Made by a program: the position numbers and the translations under genes
Notes under the pieces: generated by a model
What the model was told of the DNA's origin: nothing
Seen by the model: only the letters and a program-made list of their open reading frames with translations
Database searches by the model: none
Assembly: GCF_001667075.1 (NCBI RefSeq)
Contig: NZ_LZIL01000034.1
Coordinates: 62,001 to 126,000, forward strand
From: Mycobacterium sp. 852014-52450_SCH5900713
Lineage (GTDB): Bacteria > Actinomycetota > Actinomycetes > Mycobacteriales > Mycobacteriaceae
Length of the DNA: 64,000 nucleotides
Direction: 5' to 3'
In this document: positions 19,751 to 27,877 of the stretch, piece after piece
Numbering within the stretch: position 1 is the stretch's first letter
How the letters are laid out: each line of letters begins with the position of its first letter

Positions 19751-19766
19751 CATGACCCACATCACA
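19751..19766. promoter_or_regulatory. CRP-like (cAMP receptor protein) half-perfect site
   Basis: CATGA-CCCACA-TCACA matches the mycobacterial CRP consensus TGTGA-N6-TCACA at eight of ten positions, with a perfect right half. It sits between the small minus-strand frame and cya, 172 bp before the cya start. Autoregulation of the cyclase gene by cAMP-CRP is an inference. Confidence 0.4.
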
Positions 19767-19816
19767 GCCCGACATATGTTTAATAACACGTCGGATAATT
19801 TTGTAAACCCCTTCAG

Positions 19817-19841
19817 CGGAAAATCTTTTTTTAATTTTCCG
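19817..19841. repeat. AT-rich inverted repeat with oligo-T loop
   Basis: CGGAAAAT (19817-19824) and ATTTTCCG (19834-19841) form a perfect 8-bp stem around a nine-base loop CTTTTTTTA. Both the AT content and the T7 run are unusual for this genome. It is 97 bp before the cya start and could be an operator, a hairpin in the 5' leader, or an upstream terminator-like element. Confidence 0.55.
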
Positions 19842-19937
19842 ATGCCCCGAAGCGCCAGCCTGTCGACGGGCATCCGGCGCGTCGTCGGGACCCATTGACT
19901 GGCCCACGAACCGAGCTCAGCGGTTACGCTTTTGAAT

Positions 19938-21278
19938 GTGGCGGCTAAGAAGTGCGGCGCCCCACCCGTGTCAGCCGGCTCGGCGAGACGCCCGGACTGC
20001 GTAGCCGCAGTGCGGGCGCAGACCCGCGACCGCAATCAGCACTACGCCGCCAGCGCCGCCCGCCGGGCCCGGATCCTGACTATCACCTCGTGGCTGGCCG
20101 TCATGGTGAGCGTGAGCTTCGTGCTCGTGCAGATCCTGGGCGGCACCTGGCTGTGGCAGGTCAGCTCGATCAACATCCTCGGCGCGATGATCTTTGCGAT
20201 GGTCCCGTGGCTGCAGCGATTCGGCGAACTGGTTGCCCCGCTTACCTTTATGGGCGCGGCGTACGTGTCCGTCGTTGCCAGCTGCGTGGACGTCGGCACC
20301 GGGTCGGGCGCCCAGTTCTTCTTCCTGGTGGGCGCCTGCATCGTCGTGTTGTTACTGGGGATCGAACACATCGTGCTGGCGTCCGCGCTGGCCGCCATCG
20401 CCGCCGGCCTCATCGTCGCCGTCGAGTTCCTGGTCCCCCGCGACACCGGGCTGCAGCCGGCCTGGGCCCAATCGACCGGTTTCATCGTCACGGCGATTTC
20501 CAGCGTCGTGATGGTGGTCGTGACGGTGTGGTTCGCCCTGCGTGACACCGCGCGCGCCGAGGCCATGATGGAAACGCAGTACGAGCGTTCGGAGGCGTTG
20601 CTGGCCAACATGTTGCCGGCCAGCATCGCCGAGCGGCTCAAGGAGCCAGACCGCAGCGTCATCGCCGACAAGTTCGACGACGCCTCCGTCCTGTTCGCCG
20701 ATATCGTCGGATTCACCGAGCGGGCCAGCGGCACGGCCCCGGCCGACCTGGTGCGGTTCCTGGACCGGTTGTACAGCGCCTTCGACGCACTGGTGGACAG
20801 GCACGGACTCGAGAAGATCAAAGTCAGCGGCGACTCCTACATGGTGGTCAGCGGCGTTCCGCGCGCCCGGTCCGACCACGCGCAGGCCCTCGCGGACTTC
20901 GCGCTCGACATGGCCAATGTTGCGGCCGGACTGCAGGATCCGCACGGCAACGCGGTTCCGCTGCGGGTGGGCATGGCATGCGGACCGGTGGTCGCCGGCG
21001 TGGTTGGTTCCCGGCGCTTCTTCTATGACGTGTGGGGTGACGCGGTCAATGTCGCGTCCCGGATGGAATCCACCGACTCGGTCGGCCGAATTCAGGTGCC
21101 CGAAGCCATGTACGAGCGCCTCAAGGACGACTTCGTGCTGCAGGAGCGCGGCCACATCGACGTCAAGGGCAAAGGCCTCATGCGCACCTGGTATCTGATC
21201 GGGCGCAAGGCGGCCGGCGAAACCACCGAGGAAACCACCGATCTGCTGGCAGGGGATTCGCGCACGGCCCACGTGTAG
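19938..21278 (+). CDS. cya: Membrane-anchored class III adenylate cyclase
   Basis: Makes cAMP from ATP. The 446-residue product has six predicted spans (about 40-205) followed by a cyclase homology domain (about 245-420). Metal-binding Asp residues are in F-A-D-I-V-G-F and S-G-D-S-Y, substrate-specifying Lys in K-I-K-V-S-G-D and Asp in Y-D-V-W-G-D-A, and transition-state Asn/Arg in N-V-A-S-R-M. All catalytic residues of Rv1625c, which works as a homodimer resembling half a mammalian cyclase, are present. The start is set at GTG 19938 because M-A-A-K-K-C-G-A-P-P matches the tuberculosis N-terminus; a TTG two codons upstream is an alternative. The HdeD-like gene follows 47 bp downstream. Confidence 0.95.
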   Translation: MAAKKCGAPPVSAGSARRPDCVAAVRAQTRDRNQHYAASAARRARILTITSWLAVMVSVSFVLVQILGGTWLWQVSSINILGAMIFAMVPWLQRFGELVAPLTFMGAAYVSVVASCVDVGTGSGAQFFFLVGACIVVLLLGIEHIVLASALAAIAAGLIVAVEFLVPRDTGLQPAWAQSTGFIVTAISSVVMVVVTVWFALRDTARAEAMMETQYERSEALLANMLPASIAERLKEPDRSVIADKFDDASVLFADIVGFTERASGTAPADLVRFLDRLYSAFDALVDRHGLEKIKVSGDSYMVVSGVPRARSDHAQALADFALDMANVAAGLQDPHGNAVPLRVGMACGPVVAGVVGSRRFFYDVWGDAVNVASRMESTDSVGRIQVPEAMYERLKDDFVLQERGHIDVKGKGLMRTWYLIGRKAAGETTEETTDLLAGDSRTAHV

Positions 21279-21325
21279 CCCAAAGTGCCCTATACCCAAG
21301 GCAGCGTTTGTGTCACACTGCGGCC

Positions 21326-21898
21326 ATGCAAACCACACCTGGATCTCCCCCTGCTCCAAGTTTGTTGCCGCATCTGTGGAAATCGACCCTGTTGTCGGGA
21401 ATTCTGTCGCTGGCCCTCGGTGTACTGATCTTGGCTTGGCCCGGAAGAACCATCGTCGTTGCCGCCATCTTCTTCGGCGCCTACCTTCTGATCACCGGTG
21501 TTGCGCAGGTGATCTTCGCGTTCAGCCTGCACGTCTCGGCGGGCAGCCGGATCTTATTGTTCATCAGCGGCGCGGCGTCGCTGATCCTGGCAATCTTGGC
21601 ATTCCGCCATTTCGGCAACGCAATCCTGTTGTTAGCCATCTGGATTGGCATCGGGTTCATCTTCCGCGGCGTCGCCACGACGGTCTCGGCCATTCAGGAC
21701 CCGCACCTGCCGGGGCGGGGATGGGCGATCTTCATCGGCCTCATCAGTCTGCTCGCCGGCATCGTCGTCCTGGCGTCACCGCTCGAATCGATTGTCACGC
21801 TGGCGCTGGTGGTCGGGGTCTGGTTCGTGGTCCTCGGCATCTTCGAGATCGTGTCGTCCTTCGGCATCCGCAAGGCCTCGAAGACACTGACCCCCTGA
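21326..21898 (+). CDS. HdeD/DUF308 family membrane protein
   Basis: A 190-residue protein with six hydrophobic spans arranged as three pairs, each of the repeat type L-x-G-I-x-x-L-x-x-G-x-x-x-L-x-x-P typical of DUF308 (HdeD-like) proteins; examples are G-I-L-S-L-A-L-G-V-L-I-L-A-W-P and G-L-I-S-L-L-A-G-I-V-V-L-A-S-P. HdeD is linked to acid resistance in E. coli, but actinobacterial members are uncharacterised. ATG 21326 is preferred over the upstream GTG 21308 because the peptide M-Q-T-T-P-G begins just before the conserved core. Located between cya and cydA, corresponding to Rv1624c. Confidence 0.85.
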   Translation: MQTTPGSPPAPSLLPHLWKSTLLSGILSLALGVLILAWPGRTIVVAAIFFGAYLLITGVAQVIFAFSLHVSAGSRILLFISGAASLILAILAFRHFGNAILLLAIWIGIGFIFRGVATTVSAIQDPHLPGRGWAIFIGLISLLAGIVVLASPLESIVTLALVVGVWFVVLGIFEIVSSFGIRKASKTLTP

Positions 21899-21931
21899 GG
21901 CGGCTCTGAAGTAGCGCCGCCCCTGGCTCTT

Positions 21932-21950
21932 CTACTACACTTCGTAGTAG
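21932..21950. promoter_or_regulatory. Palindromic operator-like site upstream of cydA
   Basis: CTACTAC-ACTTC-GTAGTAG is a perfect 7-bp inverted repeat with a five-base centre, ending 37 bp before the cydA ATG. The TACTAC/GTAGTA arms resemble binding sites of BlaI/MecI-type winged-helix repressors, but their TACA-TGTA core is not exactly reproduced. Which regulator binds is unknown. Confidence 0.6.
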
Positions 21951-21987
21951 CCGTGTCGTACGGCTCTGCAGTCTCGGGAGATGACAG

Positions 21988-23460
21988 ATGAATGTCGTCG
22001 ATATTTCGCGGTGGCAGTTCGGTATCACTACCGTCTACCACTTCATCTTCGTGCCGCTCACCATCGGTTTGGCGCCCCTGCTTGCGGTCATGCAGACGGT
22101 ATGGGTGGTCACGGATAACACCGCGTGGTACCGGCTCACCAAGTTCTTCGGCAAGTTGTTCCTGATCAACTTCGCCATCGGCGTGGCGACGGGGATCGTC
22201 CAGGAATTCCAGTTCGGCATGAACTGGAGCGAGTATTCGCGGTTCGTCGGCGACATCTTCGGCGCGCCGCTGGCCATGGAGGGCCTGTTCGCCTTCTTCT
22301 TCGAGTCCACCTTTATCGGGTTGTGGATTTTCGGTTGGGGACGGCTGCCGAAGCTGATCCATCTGGCCTGCATCTGGATCGTCGCGATCGGCGTCAATGT
22401 GTCCGCGTTCTTCATCATCGTCGCGAACTCGTTCATGCAGCATCCAGTTGGCGCGCACTACAACCCGGCAACACATCGTGCCGAGCTGGACAGCATCACC
22501 GCGCTGCTCGGCAATAACACTGCGCGGTGGGCGTTTACCCACACGGTCACCGGTGCATTGCTGACCGCTGCGACGTTCGTCGCGGCCATCAGCGCGTGGT
22601 TCCTGGTCCGTTCGCGCCGCCCGGCGACCGCCACCCCCGCCGCGGAATCGGACGCGCGCTCCATGTTTCGGCCGGCGGCCGTCCTGGGGTGCTGGGTGGT
22701 GTTGCTCGCGGCCGTCGGCCTGTTCTTCACCGGTGACCGCCAGGGCAAGCTGATGTTCGTCCAGCAACCGATGAAGATGGCGTCGGCGGAGTCGTTGTGT
22801 GGCACCGAGACCGACCCCGACTTCTCGATTCTCACCGTCGGCACGCACAACAACTGCGACAGCATCACCCGCGTCATCGAGGTCCCCTACGTGCTGCCGT
22901 TCCTCGCGGAGGGACGGACCAGCGACGTGACGTTGCAGGGCGTGCGCAATATCCAGCAGGACTTCGAGCAACGATTCGGCCCAAACGACTACCGGCCCAA
23001 CCTGTTTGTCACCTACTGGTCGTTCCGCGCGATGATCGGGTTCCTGGCCGTTCCGATATTGTTCGCGCTGGCCGCGCTCTGGCTCACCCGCGGTGGCCGA
23101 GTGCCCAACCAGCGGTGGTTCTCCTGGCTGGCGCTGCTGACCATTCCCACGCCGTTCCTGGCGAACATTTCCGGGTGGGTGTTCACCGAAATGGGACGGC
23201 AACCCTGGATCGTCGCACCGAATCCGACCGGCGACCAACAGGTTCGGTTCACCGTCCGTGAGGCCGTCTCACACCATGCGCCCGGCATGGTCGTCACCTC
23301 CCTGGTGACGTTCACCCTCGTCTACGCGGTGCTCGCGGTCATCTGGTTCTGGCTGCTCAAGCGGTACGTCACCGAAGGGCCGCGGGAACACGACGCCGAA
23401 CCGGCTCCCCCGCCGGCACCCCATGACGACGAGGTGGCGCCGCTCTCGTTCGCCTACTAG
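21988..23460 (+). CDS. cydA: Cytochrome bd ubiquinol/menaquinol oxidase subunit I
   Basis: Carries the haems and quinol site of the bd terminal oxidase, a high-affinity, non-proton-pumping oxidase used at low oxygen and under bc1-aa3 inhibition. The 490-residue product has about nine spans, haem ligands in Y-H-F-I-F-V-P-L (b595) and S-F-M-Q-H-P (b558), Q-loop residues in G-K-L-M-F-V-Q-Q-P-M-K-M, and the W-V-F-T-E-M-G-R-Q-P-W signature. The Q-loop is of the short type. ATG 21988 has GGGAG seven bases upstream. It starts the cydABDC cluster, with cydB 34 bp downstream. Confidence 0.98.
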   Translation: MNVVDISRWQFGITTVYHFIFVPLTIGLAPLLAVMQTVWVVTDNTAWYRLTKFFGKLFLINFAIGVATGIVQEFQFGMNWSEYSRFVGDIFGAPLAMEGLFAFFFESTFIGLWIFGWGRLPKLIHLACIWIVAIGVNVSAFFIIVANSFMQHPVGAHYNPATHRAELDSITALLGNNTARWAFTHTVTGALLTAATFVAAISAWFLVRSRRPATATPAAESDARSMFRPAAVLGCWVVLLAAVGLFFTGDRQGKLMFVQQPMKMASAESLCGTETDPDFSILTVGTHNNCDSITRVIEVPYVLPFLAEGRTSDVTLQGVRNIQQDFEQRFGPNDYRPNLFVTYWSFRAMIGFLAVPILFALAALWLTRGGRVPNQRWFSWLALLTIPTPFLANISGWVFTEMGRQPWIVAPNPTGDQQVRFTVREAVSHHAPGMVVTSLVTFTLVYAVLAVIWFWLLKRYVTEGPREHDAEPAPPPAPHDDEVAPLSFAY

Positions 23461-23494
23461 GCCGGGACCGACAAACTCAGAAAGGGGCTGACCG

Positions 23495-24535
23495 ATGGGA
23501 CTCCAGCAGTTGTGGTTCGGCATCATCGGGTTGCTGTTCCTCGGTTTCTTCGTTCTGGAGGGCTTCGATTTCGGCGTAGGCATGCTGATGGAACCGCTCG
23601 CCCGCGTGGGAATCGGCGAGGCCGAACCCATTCGGCGCACGGCGCTCAACACCATCGGCCCGGTCTGGGACGGCAACGAAGTGTGGCTGATCGTGGGTGG
23701 CGCGGGCATGTTCGCCGCGTTTCCCGGCTGGTATGCCACCGTGTTCTCCACCCTGTACCTGCCGCTGCTGGCCATCCTGTTCGGGATGATCCTGCGCGCC
23801 GTGGCGATCGAGTGGCGCGGCAAGGTCGATGACACAAAGTGGCGCGGCTGGGCCGATTTCGGCATCGCCGCCGGTTCCTGGCTGCCCGCCGTTTTGTGGG
23901 GCGTCGCCTTCGCCATCCTCGTCCGCGGCCTGCCGGTGGACGCCGACGGGCAGGTCAACCTGTCGATCACCGACGTCCTCAACGCTTACACGCTGCTGGG
24001 CGGCTTGGCCACGGCCGGACTGTTTCTGCTCTACGGAGCGGTGTTCATCTCGCTGAAGACCTCCGGGGCCATCCGCGAAGACGCCCACCGGCTGGCGGTC
24101 TGGCTGTCGCTGCCGGTGACCGGACTGGTTGCGGGCTTTGGCATCTGGACACAACTGGCCTACGGCAAGGGCTGGACCTGGCTGGTACTCGCCGCCGCCG
24201 TGGTGGCGCAGCTGGCGGCGGTGTTGCTGGTGTGGCGGCGCATCTCCGACGGCTGGGCGTTCGCCTGCACCGCGGCCGTCGTTGTTGCGGTGGTAATCCT
24301 GTTGTTCGGCGCGCTGTACCCGAACCTGGTGCCGTCCACGCTGAACAAGCAGTGGAGCCTGACGATTTACAACGCCTCGTCGACGCCGTACACCCTCAAG
24401 GTCATGACGTGGGTGACCGCGTTCATGGCTCCGCTGACGGTGGTATACCAAGCGTGGTCGTACTGGGTGTTCCGGCAACGGATCTCGGCGGACCGGATAC
24501 CGCCGTCCATCGGCCTGGCGAGGCGGGTGCCCTGA
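23495..24535 (+). CDS. cydB: Cytochrome bd oxidase subunit II
   Basis: Partner subunit of CydA. The 346-residue polytopic protein begins L-W-F-G-I-I-G-L-L-F-L-G-F-F-V-L-E-G-F-D-F-G-V-G, the family signature, and contains the G-P-V-W-D-G-N-E-V-W-L segment. Length equals the tuberculosis subunit as I remember it. ATG 23495 is preceded by AGAAAGGGG about seven bases upstream. Its stop is embedded in the start region of cydD, so translation of the assembly exporter is probably coupled. Confidence 0.98.
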   Translation: MGLQQLWFGIIGLLFLGFFVLEGFDFGVGMLMEPLARVGIGEAEPIRRTALNTIGPVWDGNEVWLIVGGAGMFAAFPGWYATVFSTLYLPLLAILFGMILRAVAIEWRGKVDDTKWRGWADFGIAAGSWLPAVLWGVAFAILVRGLPVDADGQVNLSITDVLNAYTLLGGLATAGLFLLYGAVFISLKTSGAIREDAHRLAVWLSLPVTGLVAGFGIWTQLAYGKGWTWLVLAAAVVAQLAAVLLVWRRISDGWAFACTAAVVVAVVILLFGALYPNLVPSTLNKQWSLTIYNASSTPYTLKVMTWVTAFMAPLTVVYQAWSYWVFRQRISADRIPPSIGLARRVP

Positions 24536-26223
24536 GCGCGACCGATTCGCCGCCCGGCTCGAGAGCGCGGGGCCCACTGGACCCGCGACTGTGGCAGGCA
24601 TCTAGCGCCCTGCGCCGCTACCTGACCGCGACGGTGTGCTGCGGGGCGGTGATCTCCGGCTGCGCGGTCGGCTCGGCGATCGTGCTGGCGGGTGTGGTTG
24701 CCCGAGCCGTCAGCGATCGCTCGGCGCACGGCCTGCGCGTCTGGCTCGTGCCGCTGTCGGTCCTGTTGCTGCTGTGGACCCTTCGCACGTTGGCGCACTG
24801 GTTGCAGGCCCGGTTGGGTCAACGCGGCGCCAGCGCGGTCATCGCCGATCTGTCCGGTCAGGTGCTCACGGCGGTGACCGCCCGCCAGCCCGGTGAGCTC
24901 GCCGGCCAGCGGGATGCCGCCGCGGTGGTGGTCACGCGAGGCCTCGACGGCCTACGCCCCTACTTCACCGGATACCTGCCCACGTTGCTGCTCGCCGGGA
25001 TCCTCACCCCGGCCACCGTCGCCGTCATCGCTCTCTACGACCTGAAATCGGCGGCGATCGTGGCGATCACCTTGCCGCTCATACCGATTTTCATGGTCCT
25101 GATCGGGCTGGCAACCGCCGACCGGTCGGCGGCGGCCCTGGCCGCGATGACGACACTGCAGGGGCGCTTGCTCGATCTCATCGCCGGCATCCCCACCCTG
25201 CGGGCGCTGGGACGCGGTCGGGGCCCGGAGCGCCGCATCGCCGAACTGGCTGCCGCCCATCGCCGCTCGGCCATGGCGACGCTCCGGATCGCGTTCCTGT
25301 CAGCACTGGTGCTGGAACTGCTGGCGACGCTGGGCGTGGCTCTGATCGCGGTGGGGATCGGATTCCGCCTGGTGTTCGGCGAGATGACGCTCGCGACCGG
25401 CCTCACTGTGCTGTTGCTGGCGCCCGATGTCTACTGGCCGCTGCGCCGCATCGGCGTGGAATTCCATGCCGCACAGGACGGAAGAACCGCCGCAGACAAG
25501 GCCTTTGCCCTCATCGGCGAGCCAGCCCCAGCAAAGGCCCGAGGTGAGACGGTCACCGCCCGCGGGGCGGAAATCCGCCTCGACAGGCTCAGCGTCGCCG
25601 GTCGCGACGGCAACGCGCCGCACGACCTCGCCGGGCTCATCGAACCGGGCGCGGTGACGGTGCTGACCGGGCGCAACGGTGCCGGCAAAAGCACGACCCT
25701 GCAGGCGATCACCGGGGTCACCGTCCCGTCCTCGGGCCGGGTCACCGTGGCCGGCGTCGACGTCGCCGATCTGGAGCCGGGCGCCTGGTGGCGGCAGTTG
25801 TCGTGGCTTCCGCAGCGCCCGGCGCTCGTCCCGGGCACGGTGCGGGACAACCTGGTCCTGTTCGGCGAGCTGGACCACCTCGAAACGGCTTGTGCAGCAT
25901 CCGATTTCGATACGGTGCTGGCCGAACTGCCCGATGGGCTGGACACGGTGCTCGGCCGTGGCGGCGTCGGCCTGTCACTGGGGCAGCGGCAACGGCTCGG
26001 CCTCGCCCGAGCGCTCGGATCGTCCGCGCCCGTGCTGCTGCTCGACGAGCCCACCGCGCACCTCGACGCGAACGCCGAGGAACGCGTGTTGCGGGCCATC
26101 GTGGAGCGCGCCCGTTCGGGTGCGACCGTCGTCGTTGTCGGGCACCGCGCACCGGTTCTGGCGATCGGTGACCGGGTGGTCGAGGTGGTCGCCGACAGTG
26201 GGGTGCGTTATGTCCCGGCCTGA
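24532..26223 (+). CDS. cydD: Thiol reductant ABC exporter subunit CydD
   Basis: CydDC exports reduced thiols (glutathione or cysteine in E. coli) and is needed to assemble cytochrome bd. The product has six N-terminal spans (about 20-310) and an ABC domain (about 350-560) with Walker A G-R-N-G-A-G-K-S-T, signature L-S-L-G-Q-R-Q-R and Walker B L-L-L-D-E-P-T. No ATG, GTG or TTG in this frame lies near the cydB stop; CTG at 24532, overlapping that stop and preceded by GAGG eight bases upstream, is the best positioned start. The in-frame GTG at 24454 would overlap cydB by 82 bp. With CTG the length is 563 residues, longer than the tuberculosis protein. Confidence 0.9.
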   Translation: MSATDSPPGSRARGPLDPRLWQASSALRRYLTATVCCGAVISGCAVGSAIVLAGVVARAVSDRSAHGLRVWLVPLSVLLLLWTLRTLAHWLQARLGQRGASAVIADLSGQVLTAVTARQPGELAGQRDAAAVVVTRGLDGLRPYFTGYLPTLLLAGILTPATVAVIALYDLKSAAIVAITLPLIPIFMVLIGLATADRSAAALAAMTTLQGRLLDLIAGIPTLRALGRGRGPERRIAELAAAHRRSAMATLRIAFLSALVLELLATLGVALIAVGIGFRLVFGEMTLATGLTVLLLAPDVYWPLRRIGVEFHAAQDGRTAADKAFALIGEPAPAKARGETVTARGAEIRLDRLSVAGRDGNAPHDLAGLIEPGAVTVLTGRNGAGKSTTLQAITGVTVPSSGRVTVAGVDVADLEPGAWWRQLSWLPQRPALVPGTVRDNLVLFGELDHLETACAASDFDTVLAELPDGLDTVLGRGGVGLSLGQRQRLGLARALGSSAPVLLLDEPTAHLDANAEERVLRAIVERARSGATVVVVGHRAPVLAIGDRVVEVVADSGVRYVPA

Positions 26224-27877
26224 TCCGCTGTTGGCGGCCGCGCCCCTGCTGCGGCCCCGACTTCCCCGGCTATTTGCGGCGATCGCGCTGGGTGTGCTTT
26301 CGCTGGGCAGCGCGCTCGCACTGGCCGGTGTCTCGGCCTGGCTCATCACGCGGGCCTGGCAGATGCCGCCGGTGCTGGACCTGTCGGTCGCGGCCGTCGC
26401 GGTGCGCGCTTTCGCGATTTCGCGGGGGGTGTTGCACTACTGCGAGCGGCTGGTCACCCACGACGCCGCGCTGCGCGCGGCCGGCACCGCCCGGGCGGGG
26501 ATCTATCACCGGCTGGCCCACGGGCCGGCGGCGGCCGCCGTCCGGCTGCACAGCGGCGAGCTCGTCACCCGCGTGGGCTCCGATGTCGAAGAACTGGCCA
26601 ACGTGCTGGTGCGTGCCGTGGTGCCGATCGGGGTCGCGGCGGTGCTGGGGCTGGCGGCGACCGTGGTGGTCGCGGCCATCTCGCTGCCGGCGGCGGCGGT
26701 ACTGGCGATCTGCCTGCTGGTCGCGGGCCTCGTCGCACCGCGGTCGGCGGCGAGGGCCGCGGCCAGCCAGGAAAGCCTCGCCCGGCAGCATCATTCCGAC
26801 CGCGATACATCTGCGATGATCGCTCTGGAACACGCACCCGAGCTCCGTGTCGCCGGCCTGCTCCCCCGCATCATCGCCGAATCGCAACGCCGCCAACGCG
26901 CGTGGGGCGCGGCGCTCGACGCGGCCGCCAGGCCTGCCGCCCTCGCCGAGGCCGCGCCGACGGCCGCAATCGGGGCCAGCGTGCTCGGCTCGGTGGTGGC
27001 CGGTATCTGGCTGGCCCCTTCGGTCGCGCCCACGACGCTCGCCGTCCTGATGTTGTTGCCGCTGTCCGCCTTCGAGGCGATGACATCCTTGCCCGCCGCC
27101 GCGGTCCAGCTGACGCGATCGCGCATCGCCGCCCGCCGCCTGCTGGACCTGACGGTGAGCGACCGCCCGCATCAGCCCGAATCGCCTGCGGCCCAACCGC
27201 GCCCCGGCGCCGCGCTGTCCGCCAACATTCGGGCCGGGCACGCCGGAGCCGCCCGCTCGAACCGCATCACGCTGGAGCTGCCCCAGGGTGCCCGGCTGGC
27301 GGTCACCGGCGCCAGCGGGTGCGGCAAGACCACGCTGCTGATGACGCTCGCCGGGCTGCTTCCGCCGCTCGAGGGGCGGGTGCGGCTCGGCGGCACCGAT
27401 CTGACCGCCTTCCACGAAGACGACTTGCGCGGCGCCGTCAGCTTTTTCGCCGAGGACGCGCATATCTTCGCCACCACGGTTCGAGACAACCTGCTGGTGG
27501 CCCGCGGCGACTGCCGGGACGCCGAACTGGAGGTCGCGCTGGGCGCGGTCGGGCTGGGCGCCTGGCTCGCCGGTCTGCCCGAGAACCTGTCGACGGTGTT
27601 GACCGGTGGCGCGCAGGCGCTTTCGGGCGGTCAGCGCAGGAGGTTGCTACTGGCGCGGGCGATGCTCTCGCCCGCCCGGATCGTGCTGCTCGACGAGCCG
27701 ACCGAACACCTGGATGCCGCCGACGCCGAACCGATACTCCGCGACCTGCTGGGGCCGAATTCCCCGCTGATGTCGGCCGATCGGACCGTGGTGGTGGCCA
27801 CCCACCACCTGCCCGAAAGCATCGGGTGTCGCGAACTGCACCTCGGTGCGCTCAGAGGTGACGCCGGCGCGGCATGA
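26210..27877 (+). CDS. cydC: Thiol reductant ABC exporter subunit CydC
   Basis: Second half of the CydDC heterodimer. The 555-residue protein has six spans (about 15-290) and an ABC domain (about 340-550) with Walker A G-A-S-G-C-G-K-T-T, signature L-S-G-G-Q-R-R-R and L-L-D-E-P-T-E-H-L. ATG at 26210 lies 14 bp inside the end of cydD, typical of a coupled pair. The final 26 bp overlap the convergent DUF2156 gene. The spacing and order cydABDC equal the tuberculosis Rv1623c-Rv1620c cluster. Confidence 0.96.
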   Translation: MSRPDPLLAAAPLLRPRLPRLFAAIALGVLSLGSALALAGVSAWLITRAWQMPPVLDLSVAAVAVRAFAISRGVLHYCERLVTHDAALRAAGTARAGIYHRLAHGPAAAAVRLHSGELVTRVGSDVEELANVLVRAVVPIGVAAVLGLAATVVVAAISLPAAAVLAICLLVAGLVAPRSAARAAASQESLARQHHSDRDTSAMIALEHAPELRVAGLLPRIIAESQRRQRAWGAALDAAARPAALAEAAPTAAIGASVLGSVVAGIWLAPSVAPTTLAVLMLLPLSAFEAMTSLPAAAVQLTRSRIAARRLLDLTVSDRPHQPESPAAQPRPGAALSANIRAGHAGAARSNRITLELPQGARLAVTGASGCGKTTLLMTLAGLLPPLEGRVRLGGTDLTAFHEDDLRGAVSFFAEDAHIFATTVRDNLLVARGDCRDAELEVALGAVGLGAWLAGLPENLSTVLTGGAQALSGGQRRRLLLARAMLSPARIVLLDEPTEHLDAADAEPILRDLLGPNSPLMSADRTVVVATHHLPESIGCRELHLGALRGDAGAA

